A stretch of DNA of 64,000 bases, from contig JACVVK020000437.1 of the NCBI GenBank assembly GCA_018292915.2, positions 62,001 to 126,000 on the forward strand, written 5' to 3'. Shown one piece after another: positions 1 to 10,582 of the stretch. Each line of letters begins with the position of its first letter. The first letter of the stretch is position 1. The notes below the pieces were generated by a model that ran no database searches, had not been told where the DNA came from, and worked only from the letters and a program-made list of their open reading frames with translations. The stretch comes from Batillaria attramentaria. Lineage: Eukaryota > Mollusca > Gastropoda > Batillariidae. The position numbers were made by a program, and so were the translations under genes.

Positions 1-87
1 CTCCGTGGGTTCCACCCATGACCTGGGAGGAACACCACTGGAGCTGGCAAAGAGTTGGGACAGCAAAAAAAAAAAAAAAAAAAAAAT
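1..87 (+). repeat. SINE-D, 3' end with poly(A) tail
   Basis: Matches the 3' ends of the SINE-D copies near 13.3 kb and (reversed) 45.4 kb, including the shared GGAGGAACACCACTGGA stretch, and ends in an A-run at about 66-86. The element continues off the left edge. Confidence 0.8.
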
Positions 88-365
88 TCGTGTGGACACT
101 CTGTTTCACACCCATCGTGTGCAGAAATGAACTGTTTCGAATTTCCGAAACTTCAAAATGTCAAGCATATTGTGAAGACCATCTGTGACGTAGGTGTCAA
201 GGCAGGGCACTTCAAGACACCTGATTTTGGAATTTCGGCTGACGTGTATGTTTTGAAAACAACAACAACAGAGGTCAGCACACAAGGTCAGCACGTTACC
301 TTTACAACATTATTTGTGTCAAACGAACTGTGTAGATTGACCTTTAACTGATTTCGTGGACTGAG

Positions 366-564
366 GATGGTTCAATTGGGGGTGGGTGGGTGTTTGGGAG
401 TTTAACGTCCTTTTCCACCACATACGGGTGATATCAAAGACGGGGCAACGAGAAAAAGGCCAGCACAAATATTTGGCCCCAGCAGGGATTCGAACTCACG
501 ACCCGAGCATTGAAAGGCCAACTCTCTACCATTCGGCCATCTCGACTCCCCCCGATGGTTCAAT
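366..564 (-). mobile_element. SINE-A (tRNA-derived) with 11-bp target-site duplication
   Basis: A short SINE in reverse orientation with a tRNA-like head (B box GTTCGAATCCC on the minus strand) and a tail containing GACGTTAAAC followed by CCCAAACACCCACCC. It is bracketed by the direct repeat GATGGTTCAAT at 366-376 and 554-564. The TSD and truncated tail indicate LINE-mediated insertion. This is the commonest repeat family in the window. Confidence 0.9.
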
Positions 565-1725
565 GAATATGCCCACAAAATGGTAATAATATTCAGGGGA
601 TATGTATAAAGCTATTTCATGGATACCTGGTGGACAGCTGACGGACAAACAAAAAGTTCCCCATAGAACAAGCAATTGGCTACCCGCCACGCACGTTTAA
701 AAAAAGATAACGTGCAAGGGCTCTCTTTGTGTGACCTCACGTGTATATTTGTTTACTTGTCGGTGAAGCAGGAGACAAAGTTAATTTTCTGGACAACAAA
801 GTTATCTGTAGTCTGTACATAGCTACTGGTGGATATACACATTCACGACATTGTATATTTTGCCTCTGTAGCAGAGTGAATGCTTTTGTGTGTGTGTGTG
901 TGTGTCGCGTCATGTCGTGACGCAAGTTGTTGTTCCACCGCTTTTTTACGTATGTCATGACGCAAATTGTTGTTCCACCGCTTTTTTACGTGTGTCATGA
1001 CGTGAAGTTCTTGGAGCCGAACACACGGCTGGTTGAACGTTGAAGATAACATCAATAACATCAAGTCCCGAACCCAAAGCCGCCTCGTCTCGCTTTGTTT
1101 TCTCTGTCAAGTGAGAGAGAGACCGCTACACCTCTAACATATACACACCACACACGGTGTTTTGCGTCTATTTTCCCCAAAAGTGAATTTTGTATGTTGC
1201 AGTAGCTTTCACAGTAACTAGTTTTCACTAACTCAGTTGCTGGTGTGTATCTGTGAATACTAATACGTGTACCGTAGATATTAATCTGTACTTGGTAGTC
1301 ACATGAAAAGTATCCCCAAATTAGCAACGTATCTCCCGTTGGAAATCAAATTAATCTTTGACAGCACTAAATGAAGAACATGTGATACGCTGTCAGCTTC
1401 ACAGCAAAGCGGGAAAGGTCTCCATGAAATATTCACAAACTGTTTTACACAAAGCACAATGTTTTTCCCTGTCAGTGACACTTTCGATTCCATGCTAGCA
1501 GCTGTAGTAGAAATGCTTTCAGCGTGGGATATTTTGAGATAACACACGTGTGTTAACACATGTTGGTGACAGAATGCGTAAAACACGTAGGGTTTTGGGT
1601 ATGGTCATGACACGGAACATGTCGGTGTGCGCAATGACGAAAGATGTTTTGCGAAATTTTTGCGAAATTTGATTTAGTCATCGCTGGGGGTTGTTCTGTC
1701 TAGGATGAGACAAGAGATTTTGGTG
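565..1725. other. No gene seen; includes a 40-bp tandem repeat near 895-1010
   Basis: No coding exon is recognisable. A 40-bp unit containing GACGCAAGTTGTTGTTCC is repeated about 2.5 times near 905-1005. The stretch at about 745-800 (TTACTTGTCGGTGAAGC and what follows) recurs in diverged form at about 4850-4910, so it belongs to a dispersed repeat. Confidence 0.6.
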
Positions 1726-1726
1726 C

Positions 1727-1728
<2 letters not shown>

Positions 1729-1793
<65 letters not shown>

Positions 1794-1830
1794 TGTGTGT
1801 GTCTGTGTGTGTGCGCGCGCGCGCGTGCGG
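1729..1830. repeat. (GT)n microsatellite with (GC)n end
   Basis: Near-perfect GT array with two GTCT interruptions, ending in an alternating GC run at about 1814-1825. The flanks show no gene. Confidence 0.95.
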
Positions 1831-2021
1831 AGTGGTAAAGTGTTTTATTCACACCTTCAAACGAATTTGCCCTAGGAAATGATAAAGTTATCTGAGTTTG
1901 AATATACTAAAGACAAAACTAGCTGTTTTATGTTGAGGAATAGCAAAATCTTTCTACTAAAATAATATTAATACATAGTTTTTATAGAGCGTTTCTCTCC
2001 AGGTGCCAAGGACTGCTAAAA

Positions 2022-2032
2022 GAGCGCGCGCG

Positions 2033-2113
<81 letters not shown>

Positions 2114-2121
2114 TCTCTCCT

Positions 2122-2218
<97 letters not shown>
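2022..2218. repeat. Compound (GC)(CA)n(CT)n(CA)n microsatellite
   Basis: Two long CA arrays separated by a short CT array, starting in alternating GC. Open frames across it encode only Thr-His or Cys-Val repeats and are artefacts. Confidence 0.95.
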
Positions 2219-2219
<1 letters not shown>

Positions 2220-2448
2220 CCGCAGTTGATCGTAAAGATCCCCCTTTCCCACTTTGTGTGCAGGGGCTTAACAAATGCAAAGCCGTACGACGACAAGAAC
2301 ATGGAGGCCGAGTTACCTCCCTTTGCTTGAAACCTGATCTCAACGTTTGCCAGCTTGCTTTGAATTTACGCATATACTTTCCCCACCTCTATCCATGGTC
2401 AGTTTTTTTTTTTTTGTTTGTTTTTTTTTAAGTTAAAAGGGCAGGTGT

Positions 2449-2790
2449 GCTAATGAAATCCACGGTGCTAACCATTGTACCCAATGACGGCAGTTTGTAC
2501 CCTTTTTTCACCACGAGTCTCTGAGCCGGGATAGCCGAATGGTAGTGCGTCGGACTCTCAATGCTCGGGTCGAGAGTTCGAATCCCGGCTGGGGCCAAAT
2601 ATTTGTGCTGGCCTTTTTCTCGTTGATATCAGTCTTTATACCAGTCTTTGATATCACCCATGCGTGGTAGAAAAGGACGTTAAACTCCCAAACACTCACC
2701 CACCCATCCGCTAATCACATCCACGGTGCTAACCATTTTACCCAATGACGGTAGTATGTACCCTTTTTTTTTAAACCACGAGTCTCACTC
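2449..2790 (+). mobile_element. SINE-A between two imperfect 75-bp direct repeats
   Basis: The SINE-A body is at about 2524-2706. The sequences on either side (about 2449-2521 and 2710-2788) are imperfect copies of one another, sharing for example CCACGGTGCTAACCATT. They are far too long for a normal target-site duplication, so the SINE probably sits inside an older tandem duplication. Confidence 0.8.
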
Positions 2791-3308
2791 TTTGATGAAC
2801 AACCCCCACAATGCAAATTTCGTCAGTCTGCCGAACAGCCATGGGCTTGTCACGAGAGAGTACAAAATATGCACGGTGCAAGCAAGTGTGGGAAACTGCA
2901 GTTTGTCCCAGCTTGCGGGGACACGATTTGTGAGAAAACGTACATAGTACGAGATCACGTGCAACTTGCAAAACACAGAGGAGATCTAGAGGACTTCCAG
3001 TTTGACGCAAAGTGTTTCTGGCAGAACAAAATGTTGCTGAACAGCGCTGAGCCTTAGCTGTCAGATAGAAGCGAGAAAGGAAAAAAAAATTCCAGTGAAA
3101 GACAAACAGAAGATGTAATTTTGACAGTCGTGGCTTGACATCTGGCTGACCCCCTTCAGATCGAGGAGATATTTTTATACAAGGATTTCTGTACGTCGTC
3201 GGCTTTGCGATCGCAGTGGGAAACTTCAAGCCAGAACTGTTTGATACTGACAAGAACCTTGAAGAAGACACACTTTTGACGTTTACGTTAGACGTAAAAC
3301 TTACAACT

Positions 3309-3503
3309 ATGAGCTCTGGTTGGAATTCAGGGACTCTCGCAGCCAGCGAGATCCCGCGGCCTCGCACGAGAGAACAGCTGATCCACGTGATCGTGGACCA
3401 GGGCAGCGTGGACAAACCGCACCATGAGAAAGTGTGTCGCACCGTCGGTCGGGTCTTTCACCTGCCCATCGGCGGTCAGGACAACGATCTGGACGATGTC
3501 CAG
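3309..3503 (+). CDS. Orphan first-exon-like coding segment of unknown gene
   Basis: Sixty-five codons run from an ATG at 3309 to a consensus splice donor (CAG then GTGAGT at 3504), ending in phase 0. The frame is open upstream to about 3150, so the exon may start earlier, for instance after the AG at 3215-3216 (weak polypyrimidine tract). The peptide is mixed in composition and soluble-looking, with many His and Asp residues and no membrane segment, and does not resemble a repeat product. GC content is higher than in the surroundings. I do not recognise the family. No downstream partner exon is evident before the oppositely oriented RING gene, so the next exon, if any, lies beyond a long intron. 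Coding status is inferred from the open frame plus donor only. Confidence 0.4.
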
Positions 3504-3775
3504 GTGAGTGTGTGTGTGTGGACTCTTTGCGACTGTCTGTGTCTCTGTCGGTCTCAGTCTGTGACAGTCTGTCTGTCTGTGCGCATACCTTCCTGCCTGC
3601 CTTCTGCTTCTCTCTATCTGCCTGCCCCCCCCCCCCCTCTCTCTCTCATATCTTTCATCCTTGAAAAAGAAAACCTCGTTGTCATTGTCATTATCCGCTT
3701 TGTCTCCTATCTATCTATCTGTCCATCTGCCTGTCTGTCCCTGTCCAAGTGCGTCCGCGTGCGTGCGTGCGTGCG

Positions 3776-3890
<115 letters not shown>

Positions 3891-3954
3891 ATTTTTTTCT
3901 CCACTTACTTTGAAACAGGAAAATGACCTCATCTAGGGAAAAAAAATGAATTGT

Positions 3955-4532
3955 AATCAGCACGAGAGATACTGGACCTGTTTCCATCTTTGTATTGCAC
4001 GAAGGCAACTTTTGTGCGAGCGAGTGTCTGTAATTCAAGCAAACACGCTGTTTGCAGAGGAAATAGGCCAAACGTTGCAAGTCTTCACAAGCAGGGTTCA
4101 ATTTTGATGGTTTTTTGGCCACCGTTAAAATTACACTTGATAGTTTGTAAACAGAGCCTCAGCAGGACCACTTTCACACTCTAATTGCGCACTATTATTT
4201 AAGAGTGCAGGCCTTTTTAAAATTACATTTGTTAAGCAAATAAAAGCGACATAAAAGGGACAGAAACCACTTAACTTTGACAAAGGACGGCACAGGCCAA
4301 CGTTTCGGCTTTCGCCTTCTTCAGGACATAAACAAATGGGACATAACTTCAACAAACAAACAAAAGGTAACTCTGCTGTTGTGATCAGCACGAGAGATAC
4401 TGGACTTGTTGAAGTTATGTCCCATTTGTTTATGTCCTGAAGAAGGCGAAAGCCGAAACGTTGGCCTGTGCCGTCCTTTGTCAAAGTTAAGTGGTTTCTG
4501 TATCTTTTATGTCGCTTTTATTTGCTTAACTT
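3955..4532. repeat. Long inverted repeat with Penelope/hammerhead-like motif
   Basis: Arms at about 4231-4352 and 4406-4531 are near-perfect inverted copies. Each carries CTGAAGAAGG then CGAAAGCCGAAACG (plus orientation in the right arm, minus in the left). The loop contains CAGCACGAGAGATACTGG, which also occurs at about 3959-3977. Related CTGAAGAAGG...GCCGAAAC segments are widespread in animal genomes near Penelope-like retroelements, whose terminal repeats carry hammerhead ribozymes; that link is inference. No reverse transcriptase is present. Confidence 0.65.
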
Positions 4533-5412
4533 GTAACCACTTCGCAGTCATTACCGTTTCCGTTTCTATTTTACATTTGTTAGTTCAGAAACAGGGTCAC
4601 AGCAGAACAGTCGCTACATTAAAATTCCACTGTCTTTGAAAGGGGCTAATGCTACCATATTAATTTTATGCTCACAGATCGCTCTGAGCTGTTTTCGTGG
4701 TATCTATCATCACACCACTTAGACACCTGGACAGTGACAGCGTCTGTAATGCTGGCACTGAGCCAACAGAAGCGTACTCGGTGACGCGGCGACCACACTG
4801 AGCGCCCCAGTAGTGTAACAACTCCTTGTGTGATTTCAAGATCTCCTTTACTTGTCGGTGAAGCCGAAGACACATTTCCTGTTTTAAGGACAATACAGTT
4901 ATCTGTATCTGTATCTATCTGTATCTGCAGAATTTGAAAGTTCGGCCGCTCGCGCAAAGTGTTAACAACATTGTATCGCACTTGGAGCTGTACTAATCAT
5001 CAAGATAGAGTATTTCGAGCGTACAGGCACACTCACGAGGTACACCAAAACATAAGTTGGCTTCCCAAAGATGGAACTTACCCGTTTAAGAGCGCACGCT
5101 TAAAAAAAAAAACAACAACATTGGATTTGATATTTCGTAAGCAGGGAATGGCAAACCAGTCTCCGACAATTATTTAAAAGCGTGGCCGGGCAGATGGAAA
5201 ATCCGTGCCTCTGTTCAGAGAGATGTCACGGGAGATCGTGTGACGCGCAGGCACGTGTCTGGAACCGGAAGTCGGTAATGGGGTCGCCATCTGTGACTGC
5301 AATTTGTCCCTTCTCCGCACGTGCACACTCAGGCCGGCTGCGCTGGCTGAACAGTTGAAGTTCACGCATTTTGAAAAATGGAAGGCCACTTTTGTATTGG
5401 GAATATTCATAG
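4533..5412. other. No gene seen; dispersed repeats
   Basis: The segment at about 4940-5030 has an inverted copy at about 55137-55235 (shared AGATAGAGTATTTCGAGCGT). The part at about 4850-4910 resembles 749-800. No spliced exon is recognisable. Confidence 0.6.
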
Positions 5413-6192
5413 AGTGGGTGGGTGTTTCGGAGTTTAACGACCATTTACACCACGTTAAAGGCCGTTCTTAACCGGGCAGACTTTTGGTTCGCGAACTAGG
5501 TTCGAGGAGTACGGCGAGCTAGATTCGCGCACGTTGTTTCTTAACCGACCAAATACTTGTGCGCAAACCCTGGTTCGAAAGGTTCGCCGAACTAGGTTCG
5601 AGGTCTGCACAGCGTGTTGTGGGAACCCTCGCGATCCTTTGGCCGATCCTGCGCTCTGATTGGTTGCTCGGGGAGAGCTGTTGTGCGCATGTACAAAGTT
5701 GAGGAAAATGGCGGACGGCATGGCGGCTATCGACTCACTTCACATTTCCCTCTCTTGCGCTCTCTTCCTCTTTTCTCCTCTTCCTCGGCTTCCAAGAGTT
5801 CACTCAAAACGATAAGTACCGCAAATGCCTGGTCGTCTCGATCTACGAAGGCGGCCATTTTGGTTGTTTACAATTGTCTCAACTTCCGAGTCCGCCTTGT
5901 TCGGGCGATGACGTATGCATATCATTAACGGTCGGTTAAGAAAGAGAACTAGTCCGACCGAACCTCTGGAACTACGTACGTGTGCGCGCTTGCCCTGTTC
6001 GTATACAATACTCAGGTCGCCGAACAAGTTCGCCAGACTGGTGGTTCGCCCAGTTAAGAACGGCCTTAAGGGAATATCAAATACGGGGCAACGAGAAAAA
6101 GGCCAGCACAAACATTTGGCCCCAGCCGGGATTCGAATCACGACCCGAGCATTGAGAGTCCAATGCTCTGCCATTCGGCTGTCCCGGGTCCC
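5413..6192 (-). mobile_element. SINE-A split by a MITE-1 insertion
   Basis: The SINE-A tail (5413-5454) and head (6070-6192) are both in minus orientation and are separated by a complete MITE-1. Comparison with intact SINE-A copies shows the break falls after the CACCACG of the tail. Confidence 0.85.
5455..6069 (+). mobile_element. MITE-1, PIF/Harbinger-like, about 610 bp
   Basis: Terminal inverted repeats begin AGGCCGTTCTTAACCGGGC and end with its near-complement. The element is flanked by TTAA on both sides (readable as a TAA target duplication, typical of PIF/Harbinger). Sub-terminal motifs related to GTTCGCGAACTAGGTTCG recur at both ends. No transposase is encoded; the open frames inside are by-products. 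A second copy in the opposite orientation lies at 38161-38775. Confidence 0.85.
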
Positions 6193-6261
6193 CGGGGATA
6201 TTGAAAGCTGAAAAAAAAATCATAATCATCATAGTCGTGTGTTGTGTGGGCGCTTTACCCA

Positions 6262-6545
6262 GTTTCTTCAATACACCGTCTTTCCGTCATTTTGAGCAGT
6301 CCCTTCCTCAGTATCTTTCCGACAAACTTACCACGTATGAACCTTCTCGTACTCTCCGCTCCTCATCGGAAAAGCTCCTGAAGGTTCCCAAGTTCAATCT
6401 GAAAACCTTCGGTGAGCGCTCTTTCAGTTTCTGTGCCCCCCAGGTATGGAATTCTCTGCCTCCCTCCCTTAGGAACACCCAGACCCTCCCACAGTTTAAA
6501 TCAAAACTGAAGACTTACCTATTCAAGACAGCATATGATCTGTAG
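6262..6545 (+). pseudogene. C-terminal end of a CR1/L2-type LINE reverse-transcriptase ORF
   Basis: An open frame to the stop at 6543-6545 encodes the tail region found at the end of CR1/L2-type non-LTR retrotransposon ORF2: a PSRTLRSSS motif, then RSFSFCAPQVWNSLPPSLR, then a Lys-rich end (FKSKLKTYLF). The reverse-transcriptase core and endonuclease are absent, so this is a severely 5'-truncated insertion, as is usual for LINEs. It is followed by a C-run, a GCGCTTTATAAGACC segment and an (ATT)n tail ending near 6681. The family call rests on recalled family features, and the clade within CR1/L2/Jockey-like elements is uncertain. Confidence 0.75.
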
Positions 6546-6681
6546 TATCATCTACCCCCCCCCCCCCCCCCCCGCACACGTAATTAGTGTTTCATGTATG
6601 CGTGAGAATGTGTGTGTGTAGCGCACTGAGTGCTCTTTGAGCAGACTGCTAGCGCTTTATAAGACCTATTATTATTATTAT
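6546..6681 (+). repeat. LINE 3' UTR with poly(C) and (ATT)n tail
   Basis: A run of about 18 C (6554-6573), then a short 3' UTR ending in GCGCTTTATAAGACC and ATT repeats. The 3' end of SINE-B also has a GCGCTTTA-like element and ATT repeats, suggesting the two may share retrotransposition machinery. Confidence 0.6.
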
Positions 6682-6840
6682 TAATTGGCTCGAAGCCCCG
6701 CGAACTGAACCCAACACGCACGCTTACGTGAATCAAACGCATTTTCTCACATAGTGGACATGAACATATTACAATCACGTGTTGCGAAGGGTCAGCTCAG
6801 CAATTTAAGTTTCGGAATTTAGAATTGCGGGTTTCTTTTT
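6682..6840 (-). mobile_element. SINE-B 3' fragment
   Basis: Same as the distal half of the full-length SINE-B at 14305-14697 (for example CTGAACCCAACACGCACG). The head and central domain are missing. It abuts the LINE tail at the ATT repeats. Confidence 0.8.
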
Positions 6841-6884
6841 TTTTTTTTTATTTTGTGGGCAGGACATTGCCAAAGCAGTAGGAA

Positions 6885-7029
6885 AATCCTTCCATGACGG
6901 CTTAGGTACAATAGTGGACCCGCTTCCTGATTAGAAAAAAAAATTAACCCTAGAGCTAGTTTAGTTCGAGGTTAGACTTTAACCCGGGGCTAAACTCCCT
7001 AACCCCGACTTTTACATGCGGGCTCTGTA
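6885..7029 (-). mobile_element. MITE-2 fragment
   Basis: Matches one half of MITE-2 (46108-46390), including AACCCTAGAGCTAGTTTAG and the end ACTTTTACATGCGGGC. Confidence 0.8.
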
Positions 7030-7930
7030 GTCCAGTTGAGTTATAACAAAAAATGTTCTTGTATAATAATGTGAAAGATCAATAGTCGTTTCAACTCAGG
7101 TTAGATGTGGGTCGGTCCGCACGGTGACCTATAAATCTTTTTGACATGAGGCAAAATAAAATGATGCAACCACCATAGTATGAGCTTAGGTTACAGACCA
7201 GTAATAGCTTCCGGGTCATGTAGTAAGAACTACGCTAAATAAAGTAGAAAATCTTTGCCTCTTTTAAAATTTGTGTGCAGAGTAAAAAAAAAAATGGCAA
7301 TCTGGTGCTTTTTGTTGGCTTTGTAAAGAAGTTTTATGCCAGGTAATAGTAAAATTAGGGGAAAATGAGCCTGGCTTGTGGACTATTTGTATTCATGCGC
7401 GGCTGGCACAGCAGCCAGCAGACGACCGTGGAATGAGGGGGTATGTGGTCGCTGCCAACATTGCCAAAAAACGGAATATTGGAATTTGTTGAAATTTACT
7501 CTACACATGAGTCTATGGCTGCCTGATTTTTGTGATTTTTTGGTGAATTTTAAAGCATCTCTAGGGTGTCATCTGCAACCTTATGTGTAAGAAAAATATA
7601 TAACGTTTTCAATTTTGCATCTATGGTACGTAGCCTGTATAAACTGCAGCAAATGCTGCTGAACAGAGCTGGTAACAGGTGCATTACAGCAACAGCAGCA
7701 GAGACATTAACTTTTGCTCTATAAATTATACTGTCACGACAAGACTGCATTGCCTGCTAGTGTGTGAGGTTGAACTGTGTTGGCTGTGGGCGTCACGTCC
7801 TCCCATTTGACCGACATTCGGCGCAGCGTGAGGTCAGGTCACACCCGCTCTCCCTGACTTTCCAGTAATAGGGATGAGGATAATTGGGGTGTGTTTAAAT
7901 GACGCCCACCCACCTGCAGGAGGTTCGGGC
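7030..7930. other. No gene seen
   Basis: AT-rich single-copy-looking sequence with no convincing coding exon or repeat boundary. The open frames are short and lack splice context. Confidence 0.5.
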
Positions 7931-7933
7931 GCC

Positions 7934-7936
<3 letters not shown>

Positions 7937-7971
<35 letters not shown>

Positions 7972-7974
7972 GCA

Positions 7975-8006
<32 letters not shown>

Positions 8007-8043
8007 CACACACAGAGAAACACACACACACACACACACACAC
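7937..8043. repeat. (CA)n/(CGCA)n microsatellite
   Basis: CA array interrupted by ACGC repeats and a single GAGA. It immediately precedes the dispersed repeat that begins at about 8118, an arrangement repeated at 61.8-61.9 kb. Confidence 0.95.
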
Positions 8044-8117
8044 GACAGGCATCCGCCCAAATACATATTACAAACACACGATGTACAGGCCGAAGGACAC
8101 AAATACACAGGGCCTGA

Positions 8118-8580
8118 AAATGCCTATATATTCCCTATTAGCCTCAGGTGTTATAGTCACGCCTAAAGATGATTCAATCCAGAAACAATTCCTACCATGA
8201 ACAGACCATTCAAAAGCACGCAACTGACAGGAGTTAAAAACATTAGAATGTCTCCTGTCCGCTCAGGAAAAGACCTCAATGGAGTAATGCACATCTACTT
8301 TCTCTTTAGGCCAGAGAGGCAGTTCACAGAAGTCCGCTTGCCTCACTTGTGTCCGACCTCTGTGCAAAAAGTCTCAGCTTCCCTGGCAGCTTGCCTCTGC
8401 TATTTTTGTGACCGCCTGGCATGCACCTTGACCTACATAACACAAACATCACGAAAATCACGCTTTTCCATGACAACAAAAATCACTACAGACTAGCACA
8501 CTCGCCAAGCAGGGTACCTCAAATAAACACTAAACATGGCCCCACGGCCAATTCGTGTCCTTACGCCACACGTGCAGTTT
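8118..8580 (+). repeat. Dispersed repeat R450, copy 1
   Basis: About 450 bp alignable along its whole length to 61906-62340 (shared GACCATTCAA, CTTTCTCTTTAGGCCAGAGAG versus CTTTCTGTTAAGGCCAGAGAG, GCATGCACCTTG, ACTAGCACACTCGC). No terminal repeats and no coding capacity are seen. Both copies follow a dinucleotide array. Confidence 0.8.
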
Positions 8581-8639
8581 CACACACAATGTGGCGCTTC
8601 CTCACACCCACACACAATGAAGTACTGATGTAGCCTAGC

Positions 8640-8862
8640 TACACTTTCACACATGGCCAGCAAGACGGTAGGGCAAAGGTTATTGTTTGAGGGAAGCGAA
8701 GTGAAGTGGGATTTAAAGTAACAACAAAACTAGACAAAACAAAAATAATGCACACGGCAACAAACCAAACACATACGACTACGTTTTTGTTATAACCGTC
8801 TTTTTTTTTCAACACACAAGATCCAAACTGTGTATGTCACAGTTGCAGATGACATGTAGATG

Positions 8863-8936
<74 letters not shown>

Positions 8937-9900
8937 TTTTACCCACTCACCTTACTCACGGCCCAAAAGATCAATTTACGACATACACGGCAGTGTAACT
9001 GCTTCCGGCAAAAAAGGCTGCCTTTTTGCCTTTTTTCTTGCGTAAAGTGCCAGACACAAAAATAACTACAGAAAATTTTGCGATTTCGCCCAAATTCATC
9101 CAAGCATGGCATTGCCACAAATAAAAGCAATCTGTACTTTGTGTGCGTGTATGCTGTTTTGAAAAGCCGTTATATTGCCTCCTTTGCCATATCAAAAATT
9201 AATTCAAACACTATGGGCTCAGCCGGAAACCGCAAATGTCGTAAAATTGAACAATCAGGCCGTGCGTCACGTGACTGGGTAAAAAAAAACAGGAAGCACT
9301 GCTGAACCGGTCCATGGCGGACGTGTGTGGTTGAGCTCTCCGGGGTTTTTTTGTTTTTTTTTTTTGGGGGGGGGGGGTTGACATTTTTTATATTTTCAAG
9401 CAAATTTTTCATGCCCGGACTATCTTAACATGATGAAGTCGGTGCTTGGAAAGGAAAAAAATTGTGTTTTTCAGCCTATCGTGACTTACTGTCCAAAAAT
9501 GTGAACTTGTGAATGTTTTCTTCCACACTGTGCCAAAAACAAATGTATCAAGTTTATTTTTCGTGTGACGTTCTGTACTTGTATATATATGTACATGACA
9601 CACAGCTGATATACTGCTAGCAAATGAAGTCGTCAGGACAGAAAGTGTCCCAACACATCCAGTTCACGACTAAGCCCGGCGAGAAATCACGTGTTCTCTG
9701 GTGCACAGCAAGCAGGCCATCTGAGTCATGTCTGAGTTGGATTTGGAGATCTACTGTACTGTTACCATGAACCTGTCCTTTCAATCATCTTCTTTTTCGT
9801 CAGTTTATTATCAGGACTGTTCAGTCGAGTTTCCGCTGGAAATGCATCTTCTCACACGCAACTTTCAAATCAGTGACCAAGTAATTACCAGGAAATCCCT
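8640..9900. other. No gene seen; (CA)n at 8867-8934
   Basis: Contains a CA microsatellite, a T-run and a G-run near 9350-9380, and no recognisable exon. Open frames here lack splice or homology support. Confidence 0.55.
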
Positions 9901-9907
9901 CTGGACG

Positions 9908-9908
<1 letters not shown>

Positions 9909-9982
<74 letters not shown>
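9909..9982. repeat. (GT)n microsatellite
   Basis: GT array with one GTAT interruption. Confidence 0.95.
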
Positions 9983-9983
<1 letters not shown>

Positions 9984-10404
9984 TCTTTGTAGGCTACAAA
10001 TATGTCGTGCACTTGGTGAAATCTGCAAACGGCTGAATAATAGTGAATCCTATCAGTTTTGTATCGTGGACTTCAAATCAAAGCTAATTTTATATAGAAG
10101 TCTTCATTGAAACCATACAAGAGGATTTTAAATGTAGGTAAATTCTGCCTGGCAAATATACCGCCGATGTCTCGCGGCTTTTAAGACGTCACCAAGCCTT
10201 TTCCGGGACCGTCGATTCTCTATGCCCCTGCGACGACGTCCAAATCGGGCTAACCGAGACCGAGCCGAGCTAAGTGATACCTAATAAGGAAAAGCAAAAA
10301 TACTCGGTGACAAGGAAAGTGGACAGTTGGGAACAACTTTGAGGTCCCAGTGTTGTTTCACAGTGTGCACAGAAGCGATGAAAACTGTCGCATTCACCAA
10401 CACA

Positions 10405-10582
10405 GTACATTTTCAGCCTGTTTAGAGAGTATTGCCTGCATGAGTTGTCTCCCTTGCCGCAACAAGCACGCAGTTTTCGTGGCAGAGCACAAAACTCCCA
10501 CGAAAAATGCATGCATGCTGCGAGTCTGTATGCACGGGGGACAACTCATGCAGGAAATAATCTCGAAACAGGCTGAAAATCA
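10405..10582. repeat. Foldback (inverted repeat) element
   Basis: Arms at about 10409-10455 and 10535-10580 are inverted copies (ATTTTCAGCCTGTTT on the left, AAACAGGCTGAAAAT on the right), with shared TGCATGAGTTGTC on the inner side. Probably a small palindromic MITE. Confidence 0.7.

Noticed and set aside
2003..2431. Long open frames encoding Thr-His, Cys-Val or Ser-Leu repeats across many windows (also 3.7, 7.9, 21.2, 28.1, 40.8, 56.4, 60.4 kb)
   Set aside because: They are translations of CA/GT/CT microsatellites in every frame; no flanking coding sequence or splice signals support them.
5614..6211. Proteins of about 100 residues read from 5.6-6.2 kb and from 38.2-38.8 kb
   Set aside because: The same frames appear in both copies because both are MITE-1; they have no start context, no conserved domain and cross element boundaries.
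9728..10036. 102-codon frame ahead of a GT array
   Set aside because: Ends in microsatellite-encoded Cys-Val repeat; no domain or splice support.
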